Shown one piece after another: positions 1 to 11,800 of a stretch of 64,000 bases of DNA. Made by a program: the position numbers and the translations under genes. How positions within the stretch are numbered: position 1 is the first letter of the stretch; the number at the start of each line of letters is the position of its first letter. The notes beneath the pieces are model-generated. The model saw nothing but the letters and a program-made list of their open reading frames with translations. It did not search any database and was not told the origin of the DNA. The stretch comes from Lytechinus variegatus (Eukaryota; Echinodermata; Echinoidea; Temnopleuroida; Toxopneustidae). The stretch lies in NCBI RefSeq assembly GCF_018143015.1, contig NC_054741.1:37228510-37292509 (forward strand), given 5' to 3'.

Positions 1-243
1 CCCACCTAATGAATATTCAACGTGCATATAACTGTTTCCAAAAAATATTGCAATTTTTTTTAACTTAAAAATTCAATAGCTTTGTTATCCGATTTTGATG
101 ACATTTTCATAATTTTGCACTGTGAATTTCAATTAGATATTTTATTTAGATATAAATATTTTCAGCGGGAAGCATCCCTGTAACTATCACCATCACTACT
201 AAAATCAAGATTAAAGAGAATGATAACAGGTCCCATTAATCAC

Positions 244-474
244 CTTACATACTCCCAAGCTTAAATCTCTCATAATTGTTTTATTTATACAATGTACCTT
301 ATAAATCTTATGTGTTTGTATGATGTGTATGCTGCGTGCTGCTGTGGTGTTAAATATCTTTTTACATCCATCCACTATACAAGGAACATTCATCACAGGC
401 TCTTCTTTGAGCTCATCCTCCGAGGGACAAACGATTACAGGGTCGCTCCTCCCACTAGCTTCCAGCGTCTCCAT
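244..474 (-). CDS. ATMIN: ATMIN/ASCIZ-like zinc-finger protein, N-terminal exon (partial gene)
   Basis: A 77-codon exon starts at the ATG ending at 474 and stops at a good donor (AAG|GTGATT, exon edge 244); the rest of the gene lies off the left edge. The protein has an acidic lead, then a C2H2 finger with Cys 32 and 37 and a His pair near residues 50 and 55. It continues as NKTIMRDLSLG, which resembles the N-x-T-I-x-x-D-L-x-x-G stretch after the first finger of human ATMIN (ASCIZ), a transcription factor that drives dynein light chain DYNLL1 and interacts with ATM. An alternative donor at 297 (AAG|GTACAT) would give 59 codons. The frame is open a further 20 or so codons upstream of this ATG, so an upstream exon joined at about 500 cannot be excluded. 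Family assignment is from memory of the human sequence. Confidence 0.58.
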
Positions 475-2044
475 GGTTACATCGAATGCCCCATCTGCGT
501 CATGTCCAAACTGGTGACATTTTTTTCAGTCTTCAGTGGAGTCTGTGAAGATAAAACAAAAATGGAAAAGAATGTTTGTGAGTTTCATAATAGGCCTACA
601 TGCGTGAAAGTTACTCTCTTGTTACGTTACCCATCATTAATCCAGAGATAGGTTGGCTGCAGTGTGCTCACCACCTTGCTCAAACACAAGTTCTCCTGGT
701 ATCACATCAGACTCGGGTCTAATGATTAATCATTATTCATCACTGCAATAGTAATCCATCATTCATTAAATATTTCATTAGACCTAGAGGGTAAAGTGAG
801 TTGGGTGACCCACAAGGTCTCTCATGGTAAGACGGTAAACTTAGGAATCACTGGATGCCTTATGAAATATATGCATTAATTGCATGTGCTTGATGTATGG
901 TATTCACAATGTGCCCTCTTTATCATGCCGAACACAATAATTCTCTTACAATTCATTAAAATAGTGTAACTATTCGAGTATGTACACTACCATTCAGATA
1001 TCTTTGACTCAGTGGACCAAATCTATTGTTTTCTTGTTTTTACAGGTAAAAGGCCTACTGTAACGGCAGCAGAATTCTGGGATCAATGATATACCATGAT
1101 ATACATCACATTACCGTACTTGACATTGTTCTGATCACTTTAATACCGGTACCACATTTTTTTTGTATAGCAAAGTTTTATTAATTGAAAATGACTCACA
1201 TGATTGACAGCCATTGACTAAAATACCTTTTGCAGTTCTTCATCGACGCAATGTACTGCAAAATTTCATAGTGTTCCCAATTGGAATTTGTTACCTTACA
1301 ATGTAAAAGTTTCTTCAACTTAATTGATGTGCACAAAGTATTCTTCAACTTAGTTTCTTCGACAAGTAATGTCTTAAGGCCTGGTCCCATTGCACTTTTA
1401 ATACGGATGCAGAGAGGATGTAAAACGGAAAAGAATCTTGACATCCATTGGAAAATATTATGTATCCGCTGTGTACTTTTTGCGTACGTGTTTCATACGC
1501 TCTGTATCCATCGAGCATCTATCCATTGTTTACCCATTTTGTTTATTGTCTGGAGCGGATGAAAATGGATGGAGTCACCCCAAAATTTTGCTTGACTGCT
1601 GTATCAGTTATGAGTATGTTTTGTGTCTATCGGCCAGTATCTCCTTCTTTCTCCTCTCTCCCTCTCTATCTCTCATTTTCTTTTCCTCTGCTCTTTTTCC
1701 CTCTCACTATCCCTCATTTCCTATCTTACTCAGTTTCATTCACTTTCTCAATGTTCTACACATATGTGTTGGTGTGATCGTGTATGCTTATGATGGATGA
1801 GGTACAATTTCTTTTAATTATAGTTTTTTTAACTATACTTAATCAAAATTTGTCTTGTTTGTTTATATTATTTCTACAGGGCCCCATTCTCGCAAGCTTT
1901 GCTTTCCATAGGGTCCTTCCAATTTCTAAGTAAATTTTGCATGTAGGCAATTGTAGGCCTATTTGTTTTAATTGAGTTTTTAATGGAAAATGAATGATTT
2001 GAATCAAATTAAATAAAGTAAATTTGTAATTGCAAGGATATATT
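475..2044. other. Intergenic, no gene seen
   Basis: AT-rich sequence upstream of the minus-strand zinc-finger exon; its promoter should lie here, but no TATA box or CpG cluster stands out. Pyrimidine-rich tracts around 1620-1740 create a few open frames of about 100-120 codons that resemble no protein I know. Confidence 0.5.
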
Positions 2045-2054
2045 CTGGGGCCCT

Positions 2055-2173
2055 TAACACAAAGCATAGCAATAAACGTAAAACATTTTTCTACGTATGA
2101 TTCCACACTACAATGTACAATCAATCGTAAAAATCAAGCGTGTGATTAATCGCTAACCTTTGTGTTACGGGAC
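2055..2173. repeat. Small foldback MITE-like element
   Basis: GGGGCCCTTAACACAAAG near 2046-2063 is mirrored by CTTTGTGTTACGGGACCC near 2158-2175, so about 130 bp are enclosed by imperfect 18-bp inverted arms. There is no coding capacity. The superfamily cannot be told from this copy. Confidence 0.5.
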
Positions 2174-2175
2174 CC

Positions 2176-3456
2176 TGAAATGAAAATGTGAAGACACCAC
2201 TGAGAGGCAACTGTTCAGAATTAGATTAATATGGCCTTCCATTGGAAATAACACAAAACATTAATATTTTTGACTTCCAACTACAAATTTGGTATCAGAT
2301 TAAAGATAGAACATTCCTCTTCACTGTTAGATAATTGAAAAATAAGAGTGCAATGTCATTGTCATGTAAATACATGTACAAAGACAAGGCCAAAAAATAT
2401 TTCACAACAATTTTTCAAATTTACACCTATTTTCTTCAGTTATATCTCAAAGTAGCTATTGTATGAAATAAAAAAATTAAATAAAGAAAATGTGAATTCT
2501 ACTATTCTGCAGGATCAAAGTGATACTTGGTTTTGTTATAGATCTTAATGGTAAAATGACACAGGTCAGAGACGTTCAGACTTACATTATGTGAAGAATC
2601 TTTATTTGGTCTTATATTCTTATGTTAATTTATTTCACAATCAATACCTTAAATCAGATGCAAGCAAGAATAGCACACACAACATTTCTTTATTTTTTGT
2701 GAGAAAAAAATTGCATAAGTTCTGGTTGATTTTCTTGACCATAAACCCAATCCAATTATACAATGTTAAAATGTCTGACTCTGTACTGTACAGAAATGTG
2801 ATGATTTTGGTCATTGGCAGACTATACAAATTATCAAAATCACAAATATGCAATTAAAAAAATTATGTTTTTTTATTATGATTAAACACAATAGGCCTTA
2901 TACCTAAAGCTATTTCAGGTTGTATATTTGGCAAGGTATGGCTCATCAAACCCATTCAAAACTTAAAATTACAATTACTAAAAAAATGTAATTGATTATG
3001 TAATTGATGAAATTACCTTCTAATTGAGGCCGACCCCGATACTTGGTGAGATAAAGACTTTGGAAGTTAAAAAGGCAACGCAAAAGCAAAAATCACCATG
3101 TAAGTTCTGACACGTACTATGCAAGAACAAAAATGGCAAGAATGCTGAATGTAGCGCAATATTAAATGTAAACAGATTTCAACTGTCTAACTCACACACT
3201 TCATACTCAGATATATAGGCCAACTGTAAACGCTGTTATTTTTGCAGGATTAATTTTTCGCGCTTGGTGGCTTCAAAACATATTCAAAGGTTCTTGATTT
3301 CATGCTGCACACTCCATAACCCCAAAGTCACTTTCCTATCTGTGAATGGTTTTAATCAACATTTCAGCAACAAATATGTTGCTGTACACACGCGAGACCA
3401 AGGAATTTCCAAACACCCCCTAAACAAGTTTTTCTCTGTGTGCAAAATAACCCCCT
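2176..3456. other. Intergenic, nothing recognised
   Basis: AT-rich, with only short chance frames and no splice-bounded coding segment or clear repeat. Confidence 0.4.
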
Positions 3457-3526
3457 AAAAATTTATTACGTGATTAAAGATAATTAGCAGTATTATACTA
3501 ATTATTTATAATCACGTAATAAATTT
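3457..3526. repeat. 70-bp perfect-arm palindrome
   Basis: AATTTATTACGTGATTA at the left is matched by its reverse complement at the right (TAATCACGTAATAAATT), with further pairing inside (GATAATTAG/CTAATTATT). The whole unit can fold into one hairpin. It is probably the smallest form of a foldback element; related words (ACGTGATTTTTAATAAA) recur at 3794-3812. Confidence 0.6.
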
Positions 3527-4630
3527 TAATATTTGTGAAATAATAATTTTCATCTATAAATTATTCTTCAGAACGGCATCGCTAACCGGATGTACGTCAT
3601 ACATGAGCGGTTCAAGGGTCGACCCTAATATTGTATTTGCGTTGTGTATATTTGGATCGAGGGATCTACATGTACATGACATCGGTCTGGTAAGAAACCT
3701 TTATTCTTTAACATTTTAATTGACTATTTTTTTAAATCTTCCTACGCATTAGGCGTAGGAAGGTGTAGAGTTTAATAAAATCACAACCATTTACGTGATT
3801 TTTAATAAAAAAGACGAATTTCCTAGGGAAATCCATCTTTGTTTACAATTACATGTCTCTTATACATATATGAAGGGCGATTCAAGACTCCAACGATGAA
3901 GAAATATATCTACGGTATGTCAAAGTATTTGAAAAAGACATCATCATGAGTCCTCAAGAGATGCAAGAGCCAAGAGTCGTAGGATGAGTGGTTTGTAGCA
4001 TTCTAACCTTGTTCATTGAATGAGTGGTTCGTAGGATGAGTGGGCGTGGCCAGAGCCAGATAATGTCAAATTGTAGATCCTGATGAAGAGGAAAGGCCTA
4101 GGCTGTTACTGTTAGCAGTACACCTATGGTATGTCAGTATTTTTGGTGATGTGGTGCCATCTACACCTTTGTCAAGGAGATTTCAAAATTTGAACAATCA
4201 GACTATGTGATATAACTGGTGAATTCGCTCTTGTGCTATTGGAACACATTTATCAAGAGTTCGTGATAAACCTATTTACTTGTGTACATAAGAAATGGTA
4301 CATAAAAGTAATAGCAATGTCAACTGTAGATAGTTACAGAGGCACTTGAATGTTGTTTGCAATGTTTTTGGAGAATGAAAAATTGAAATGCCATGGTATG
4401 AAATAAAAACGAATTGTATTCTACCAAACCTTCTCACTTTGTGATACATATTACGAAAATATACCCCCAAATCAAAATAATTAAAAACTTACTAAAATAG
4501 AAATTCTGCAGGCTTTTCGCGGGCGTCTGTCTACCGTTACCGAAGCGAGAGCAAATATCGACGCGACTAGACTATTGATAGAGTACGTTGAGCTAGCTAG
4601 CTAGTAGCGCTAGCAGCTGCAGCTATAGCA
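3527..4630. other. Intergenic, no gene seen
   Basis: Contains a short hairpin (CCTACGC...GCGTAGG, 3741-3761) and an imperfect local repeat of GGATGAGTGG around 3982-4043. No supported coding sequence. Confidence 0.4.
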
Positions 4631-4631
4631 T

Positions 4632-5514
4632 AGAGCTCTTCATCATCGATCATCATCATCTGGTACGGGATCGGATGAAGGCCTGCAACTCCCGGTCGCT
4701 TCTTGTATGATTGATTGGTCACTGAAAACTACTACTTCATGAGCTCTTGCCTCTTGGTATACTAGTATTAATTGCTATATTCAGTACATAAACACAAGTC
4801 TGTATCAAAAGCCCGGATCAAAACCAAGGTGTTGTATTAGCCAATCACATTGACAATTTAAAATATTACTAACTTGTTATTAATTGTTATCATAAGTGAG
4901 AACCCATGCAGGATTACCTATATCTCCCATAATTAAACTTTTAAGTCGATCCACCCTAGAGTTTATTCAAATAAAAAGAGGAAATCCAACATAGAGCTCT
5001 TCATCATCATCATCATCTGGTACGGGATGAAGGCCTGCAACTCCCGGTCGCTTCTTGTATGATTGATTGGTCACTGAAAACTCACTTCATGAGCTCTTGC
5101 CTCTTGGTATATATTAATTGCTATATTCAGTACAAAAACACAAGTCTGTATCAAAAGCCCGGATCAAAACCAAGGTGTTGTATTAGCCAATCACATTGAC
5201 AATTTAAAATATTACTAACTTGTTATTAATTATTATCATAAGTGAGAACCCATGCAGGATTACCTATATCTCCCATAATTAAACATTTAAGTCGATCCAC
5301 CCTAGAGTTTATTTAAATAAAAAGAGAAAATCCAACATAGCTAGAGCTCTTCATCATCATCATCATCTGGTACGGGATGAAGGCCTGCAACTCCCGGTCG
5401 CTTCTTGTATGATTGATTGGTCACTGAAAACTACTACTTAATTCATGAGCTCTTATACTCTTGGTATATTAATTGCTATATTCAGACGGTATAAAAACAC
5501 AAGTCTGTATCAAA
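4632..5514. repeat. Tandem repeat, 2.5 copies of a 350-361 bp unit
   Basis: The word AGAGCTCTTCATCATC begins copies at 4632, 4993 and 5343. Copies 1 and 2 run on through the CCGGTCGCTTCTTGTATGAT block, the CAAGTCTGTATCAAAAGCCC block and a CACCCTAGAGTTTATT block. Copy 3 stops after CAAGTCTGTATCAAA at about 5514. Copies are very similar, differing mainly by small indels in the CAT and CTA microsatellite parts, which points to recent local duplication. No coding potential. Confidence 0.9.
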
Positions 5515-6145
5515 CTGGGGAAATTTCTCAGTCGCCCAAGAAACCTATTTATATCCCTGTCGCTGCAAACATGATTGCGAATTGTATTGGATTGATCCGA
5601 GCAGCGAAGAAGTATTGAGGCCATTTCAAGTATTAGTGTTTTGAGAATTTTATTTCAAAGGGAAAGAGACGGGAGTTCGAGTTTCTAGATTGAAAACACT
5701 TGGTTATTAATCTGTACACGACGAAATGACTATTCAGGCGTGAGGCGTCCGTCACGCACCGTCACAGTCGTGAGTTTCGCTGTAGGCCAACAAAACAATA
5801 TACATGGTTATTATTTAAGAGCGTTAGAAAATCGTGATCAAATTTACAACTGTTAGAAAAACACCGAACTGGAATATCCAGGAGACCGTTTCATCAACAT
5901 TTGCAATCTAGAAAAAAAAATACTTTTTCGTTGATTGTGAGAACCATTGGGGTTTACTGTAGCTGTTTTTACTTTTAGATATAGACTCTGGCTGATAAGG
6001 CGTCCAACGTACAGGTCGATCTTTCATGAAAAACTCCAGAAGATATTGTTAAAATGAAGAGGCCAAGAAATTTGGTTTAAGTTTTTAATTTAGTTTTCCT
6101 TTAATAGAATTAAAGTATCTCGTCGACAAAACTACAAAACCATCA
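5515..6145. other. Intergenic, nothing recognised
   Basis: Unique-looking sequence between the tandem repeat and the first hAT element; no long frame and no clear motif. Confidence 0.4.
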
Positions 6146-6153
6146 CTCACCAC

Positions 6154-7997
6154 CACTGGCGTAAATCCCAGGGGATGGGGGATATACCCCCACACTTTTC
6201 GAGGAGGGGGGATGGCCTGTACAAACATCCCCCCACTTTTTACGAAAGAAATGAAAAAAAAAATCACAAGAGATAGTTGCTTTATTGGTAAAAATTCTTG
6301 CTGAAATACCGCTTAAATAAAACAATATTTTATTGAATCATAAAATGCAAATAAAGAGCCAGTTCACCATTTCCAAACAAAAAACTTATGTCCTTATAAT
6401 AACATTTAAGAGAAACCCTCGTTTCTTCCAATTCATCAATGTTGGGGTCTTTGGGAAGGGATTAAGATGGAAAGTCAATTTTTTTAATGTAATCTCTAAT
6501 AAAACCATTGAACCATCATGGGGTAAGAAAAATAATAATATTGGAGGGCCGGTATTTGCCATATGGACATACAGTGGCGTAACTACGGGGGGGGACATAC
6601 CCCCCCCCCTCTCCATCGGCTCACCCCAAAAGAGGGGGAAAAGGAGAAAAGAGGGAGAAAGGAAGAGAAACGTAGTGGGAAAGAAGAAAATATTATTCAT
6701 TATAATGTTATATTATAATTATGTTATGTTACGTACTAAGAAACATTTTTATCATAACTGAATGAAACATAATTTGCCCAGGGCCTACGTCTTCATTGTT
6801 CCTGGTGCTCGCATTGTCTGTTTACCGAGATATATAATCCTGAAGTACTAAAACATCCCGTTTTCAAGTCAATATAAACCAAATATATTTCCTAGCACTT
6901 GAGTTATTGTTTTATGTAGTGACATTTGCTTCTTTTACATGACTCAAAAAGTGATTGCCCCATGTTAAGGTCTTCGTATATATGAAACATTTCCTGTCCG
7001 TGATTACGTTCGCATTAGTGGATTGGTGAGATATGTCTGCTCTTCATGAATTCCTAAAATCAGTCCTTAAAATGTCCCTTCTTCTGATCTGAATATCAAA
7101 AAAAATTTCAGCTCGCGCTTCGCGCTCGCTTCATTTGACTAATGAAATACGTATGGTCCCAGTTACTTCCTACAAAGAAACCTTAGAATGCCCCACTTCA
7201 AGTCTAAATTTTCAGCTCGCGCTTCGCGCTCGCAATATTTGATTAGTGAGATGCGTATGATAATCATATGTTTACAAGCTTTGCTTTTTAATAGGTTCCT
7301 CATATTTCACGTAATTGTATATTTTCTTGTTAAATACTACAACTATGTATTTTTTGTCATCATGTATTCATAATTGTGTTCAAGATGTATGTTTTTGTGG
7401 AATGTGAAACAATAAATCAAATCAAAATCAAAATCAAATCATGATTGCACTGACTACAAAAAGTGTTTCATGTGTTCAGATGTAATTCTAATAAAATCAG
7501 CAAGCGCTTGGCACTCGCATTAGATGACTATGGTGAGATATGCATACTCTCAATGGATTCCTAAAATATATTCCTTAAAATCTCGCTGTTTGGGGTCAAA
7601 ATATGCGAAAATTTCAGCTCGCGCTTCGCGCTCGCTTTGTTTAGCAAGACAGGTACCTGTCGTGTTTACACAAATTTGATTATGTCCCTTTTTAGGTGTG
7701 AATATAAAAAAAAATTCAGCTCGCGCTTCGCGCTCGCTTTATTTGATCAGTGAGATACATATCCGTTTAATGACATTGTCCTTAAAATTTCTCAATTAGG
7801 TCAGTATAACTGTCAAATGAGCGCCCACTCAGTGATTCAAAAATTTTGCTGGTGCCCCCACAATGCCGTGACCCACGGTACACCACTGTGGACATATCAA
7901 TGACAATTCCTTGCATATCTAAATACCTGATTGATTGCCAAACAATGGCAAAATATTTTAGTCATCCCCCACCCATCAACACGGATTTACGCCAGTG
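6154..7997. mobile_element. Non-autonomous hAT element (outer), interrupted by a second hAT
   Basis: Terminal inverted repeats are CACTGGCGTAAATCC (6154-6168) and GGATTTACGCCAGTG (7983-7997), a perfect 15-bp pair. Both ends are flanked by the 8-bp duplication CTCACCAC (6146-6153 and 7998-8005), the hAT hallmark. Removing the nested element leaves about 520 bp with runs of G and C just inside the left end and no transposase, so this is a MITE-sized derivative. Confidence 0.9.
6572..7888. mobile_element. Non-autonomous hAT element (inner) inside the 6154-7997 element
   Basis: Starts CAGTGGCGTAACTAC and ends GGTACACCACTG; flanked by the 8-bp duplication TGGACATA (6564-6571 and 7889-7896). It is 1317 bp, starts with a G/C-run hairpin and has four copies of the near-palindrome GCTCGCGCTTCGCGCTCGC at irregular spacing. 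It is the same family as 14894-16062, sharing the purine-rich block after the left end and the ending CGTGACCCACGGTAC. No transposase frame. Confidence 0.92.
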
Positions 7998-8177
7998 CTC
8001 ACCACCCCCCCCCCCCCCGGACAACAACAGTAAAACGTTTAATTGTCACATTTTCACGAAGGGAACCAACATGCTTTCACCAATAGAGGCAAATCGATTG
8101 TCAGATCATTCAAAGTGACCGAGAGCGCAGACACTTTTTTTGTTTACAGGTTTACATATTTGAATATCAATAGATAC

Positions 8178-8382
8178 TGGTTGTAACTTAGGTTATATAA
8201 ATCAAAAGTCCAGTAGGCAGTTCTTTAAACGTATATACAACAGACATTTATTAGTTGAGACGCAACAACAAAGATCACTACTGCGTCATCTTGGTAGCAG
8301 CCATAACTTTCTCCATGCAAGTGGTCACGTGTAATAACAAAGTATAGTCTACGCTTGCAGACCTTTATCAGTTATCACCACA
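8178..8382 (-). repeat. 3' LTR of the Ty3/gypsy element
   Basis: 205 bp, nearly identical to 13222-13426 and in the same orientation. It is preceded in element orientation by the polypurine tract at 8383-8395. Confidence 0.95.
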
Positions 8383-8823
8383 CCTCCCTTTCTTTAAAAA
8401 GGTTTATATACACATATATAATACTTCTTAAACTACAGAGTGACAGGGTGGACTACCTGTACACTTACAACAGTACTAGGGGATTATTCTGCCCCTTAAA
8501 GCTGGAGTACTGTCGCTGTCAAATATTTTAACATGCAACCTTACAGTTCATATATATTTCATTTTTGCTGTTTGTATGATGCGACAATTCGTTAACCGGT
8601 AGAGACATCTGTTGAGTTGAGTTTTGTGATAGCGATAAATTCAATCCCGTATTGCTGATTAACTTTAACATGCAAATTTATATCATGCACATGCAATCAT
8701 GCAGTTATCATGGGGTTGTATTAGAGTTCAAACCATTTACAGTTTCAAAGTTATTTTTGAACTCATGTGGCTATTTACAAAACGAAACGCGAAAGTTTTT
8801 CTGTTTAGTTCGCTTTCCTCTAT

Positions 8824-11800
8824 TTACAAGTTTAAACGATCTGGCGGTTTAACGACTCGTCCGCTTCTGGTTGTTCGGGATGGTGACGAAGATGCGCGAA
8901 CATCAGATGCTGGTTCCGCTTCTGTGCTGTCATCTAGCTCGAAGTCATCCTGTGTTGGTAATGGAATAGACTCGGCTTGGTGTCTGGGATCTGGCCTGAG
9001 GTGACGTCTGTTTCTGCGACGTATCTCGCCTGTGGCTGTTTCAATTTGGTATGATCTGTTATGATTATTGACAGACTTTATGATACCATGTTGTGACCAG
9101 GTATTAGTTTTCATGTCTTGGAGTATCACATGATCTCCAGGTTTTAGCTTTGGCAAGTCATGAGCATGTTTATCGAATCGCTCTTTTTGTTTCACCTTCT
9201 GCTCATCCTTTCTTCCCCTCACAGATTTAGTATCAATCTGTTGGTTATTGAGCAAAGTATCAAGCATGGGAAGGTTTGACCTAATCTGACGATTGTACAG
9301 AAGTTCTGCTGGAGATTTTCCGCATGCTATTGGTGAACTTCGATAGACTTGTAAAGCTCTGTGGATATCTTGTCCACTGTGTTGTGACTTCAGTATGAGA
9401 TTTTTGACAATCTTCACAGCATTTTCTGCGAGGCCATTTGATTGTGGATAATGTGGACTCGATGTGGTATGGTGAAAATCCCATTCTTTTGCAAAGCTTT
9501 TGAATTCTTGGCTTGCAAATTGAGGACCATTATCCGACATCAGTTCACATGGTGTACCATGACGAGCAAATATTGCTTTCATGTGATTAATCACGGCCTT
9601 GCTTGTAGTTGAAGTCAAAGTACATACTTCAATGAATTGTGAGTAGTAGTCGACGACGACCATATATTCTCTTTTGTTCAAAGTGAATAGATCTACTGCA
9701 ATTTTTTCCCAAGGACGATTAGGCACTGCATGAGGATTTAGGCTTTCAGCCTGTTGTTTTGGTTTGTACATTAGGCATGAAGTACAATTTTGGACCATTT
9801 CAGTGATGTCTGCATTGATTCTTGGCCAATATATTACTTCCCTAGCACGTTTCTTACATTTCTCAATGCCTAAGTGACCTTCGTGTACTTGGTTTAGTAT
9901 GTACCGTCTCATGGAAGTTGGAATTACTATCTTAGAACCTTTGAATATGATTCCATCTGCTTCAGAGAGTTCACTTCTAATGTTCCAGTACTGTTTTATT
10001 CTAGCTGGACATTGTTGCTTACTTTCTGGCCAACCATTTCTGATGGTGGCTAGCAACTCTTGAAGCTCTACATCTTTTTTGGTCTCTTCAACAATTTCTT
10101 GTCTTTTGTTTGATGTTACTGGCATTGCTTGTACTATCATATCTACATAGACTCTGATATCTTCTTCAGTTTCAACATTCAATTCTGCTTTTGGATCTAC
10201 TGCTCGTGACAGTGTATCGGCAGTGAACATGTACTTTCCAGGTGTATATGACACTTTGAGATCATATCTCTGTACTCTGATTAGTAATCTTTGAATGCGT
10301 AGAGGACAATCTGCCAATGACTTAACAAACAATGGGATAAGTGGCTTGTGATCTGTTTCAACTTCTATCTTTTGACCATAGATATATTGATGAAATTTTT
10401 CACATCCGTAAGTGATAGCTAAGAGTTCTTTTTCTATCTGAGCGTAACGTGTTTCTGCATCAGTCATAGCTCTTGATGCGTAAGCTATTGGATGCCAATT
10501 TTGTTCATGTTGCTGTAGGAGAACTGCTCCTAGTCCATTTTTTGAAGCGTCAGCTGATATCTTTGTGGGTTTTGTGGAGTCATAGAAATGAAGCACTGGT
10601 TGACTCATTAGAGCTTCTTTCAACTCGCACCATGCTTTTTCTTGTTCATTTTCCCACATCCACTCTACTTTCTTGTCAAGCAAAATACGTAGAGGTGCTG
10701 ACCTTGTTGATAGGTTTGGAATGAATTTTGCTTGGTAATTTATCATCCCCAAGAACCTTTGTATGTCCTGTTTACAGGTTGGTCTTGCCATGTTTCTGAT
10801 GGCAGCCACCTTTTTAGGATCTGGTCTGACTCCATCTTGGCTGATCAAGTCACCAATGAAAGTCATCTGGTTCACATTGAACTCACACTTGTCTCGATTG
10901 AGTTTCAGGTTTGATTTTTGTGCGATGTCTAGAACTTTTCTCAGACGATCGTCATGCTCTTCTTGAGTGCTTCCCCATACCACTATGTCATCCATCATGG
11001 TATTGACACCAGGTATATCTACGAACAAGTTATGTATTATCTTGTGAAATACTTCAGGAGCACTGCAGATACCAAAAGGTAGTCTCAAGAATCTATATCT
11101 TCCGTACGGAGTGATAAATGTACAAAGCTTGGAACTATCTTCATCTAGTTGGATTTGCCAAAAACCACTTGATGCATCTAATTTACTGAAATACTTGGCT
11201 CCAGCAAACTGAGAGGTTATTTCAGCTCTAGAAGGCAATTTATAGTGTTCTCGTTTGATTGCTCGATTAAGATCACGCGGATCTAGACAGACTCTGAGTT
11301 GACCATTCTTTTTCTTGACTACAACAAGAGAAGACACCCAATCTGTCGGTTCATCAACCTGTTTGATTACATTCATGTTTTCCATCTTATCTAGTTCCTC
11401 TTTTAGTTTCTTTTGGAGTGGAAATGGAACTTTGCGACATGCATGTTGAACTGGTTGTGCATTGTCTTTCAATGTAATGTGATGTTTGCCTGGAAGACAT
11501 CCTAATCCTACAAATACATTGTCATAATCTTGCACTACAGTTTTGCCTGTTTTAATCTCTGTTTGTTTATCAACATGATAGACGCGTTTTACTAGATACA
11601 ACTCTTCACTCGTCCTGAGACCTAGTAATGGTTGACGATTTCCAGGAATGATGAAACATTGAACACTGTGTTTAATTCCTTTGTACTCCATTTGGACATA
11701 ACAACGACCTTTTACTGGAATGTTAGTCTCATAGTAACCTGTTAACTTCACTTTGGCTTTTTGTAGTTTTGGTTTTGGTTTCAATTTGTGATAGATTGTT

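Noticed and set aside
1373-1800. Overlapping 93-120 codon plus-strand frames
   Set aside because: Driven by pyrimidine-rich tracts (TCTCCCTC-type); no similarity or splice structure.
7086-7760. Spaced GCTCGCGCTTCGCGCTCGC copies as a CRISPR array
   Set aside because: Spacing is irregular, the spacers are related repeat sequence, and the setting is animal DNA inside a hAT element.
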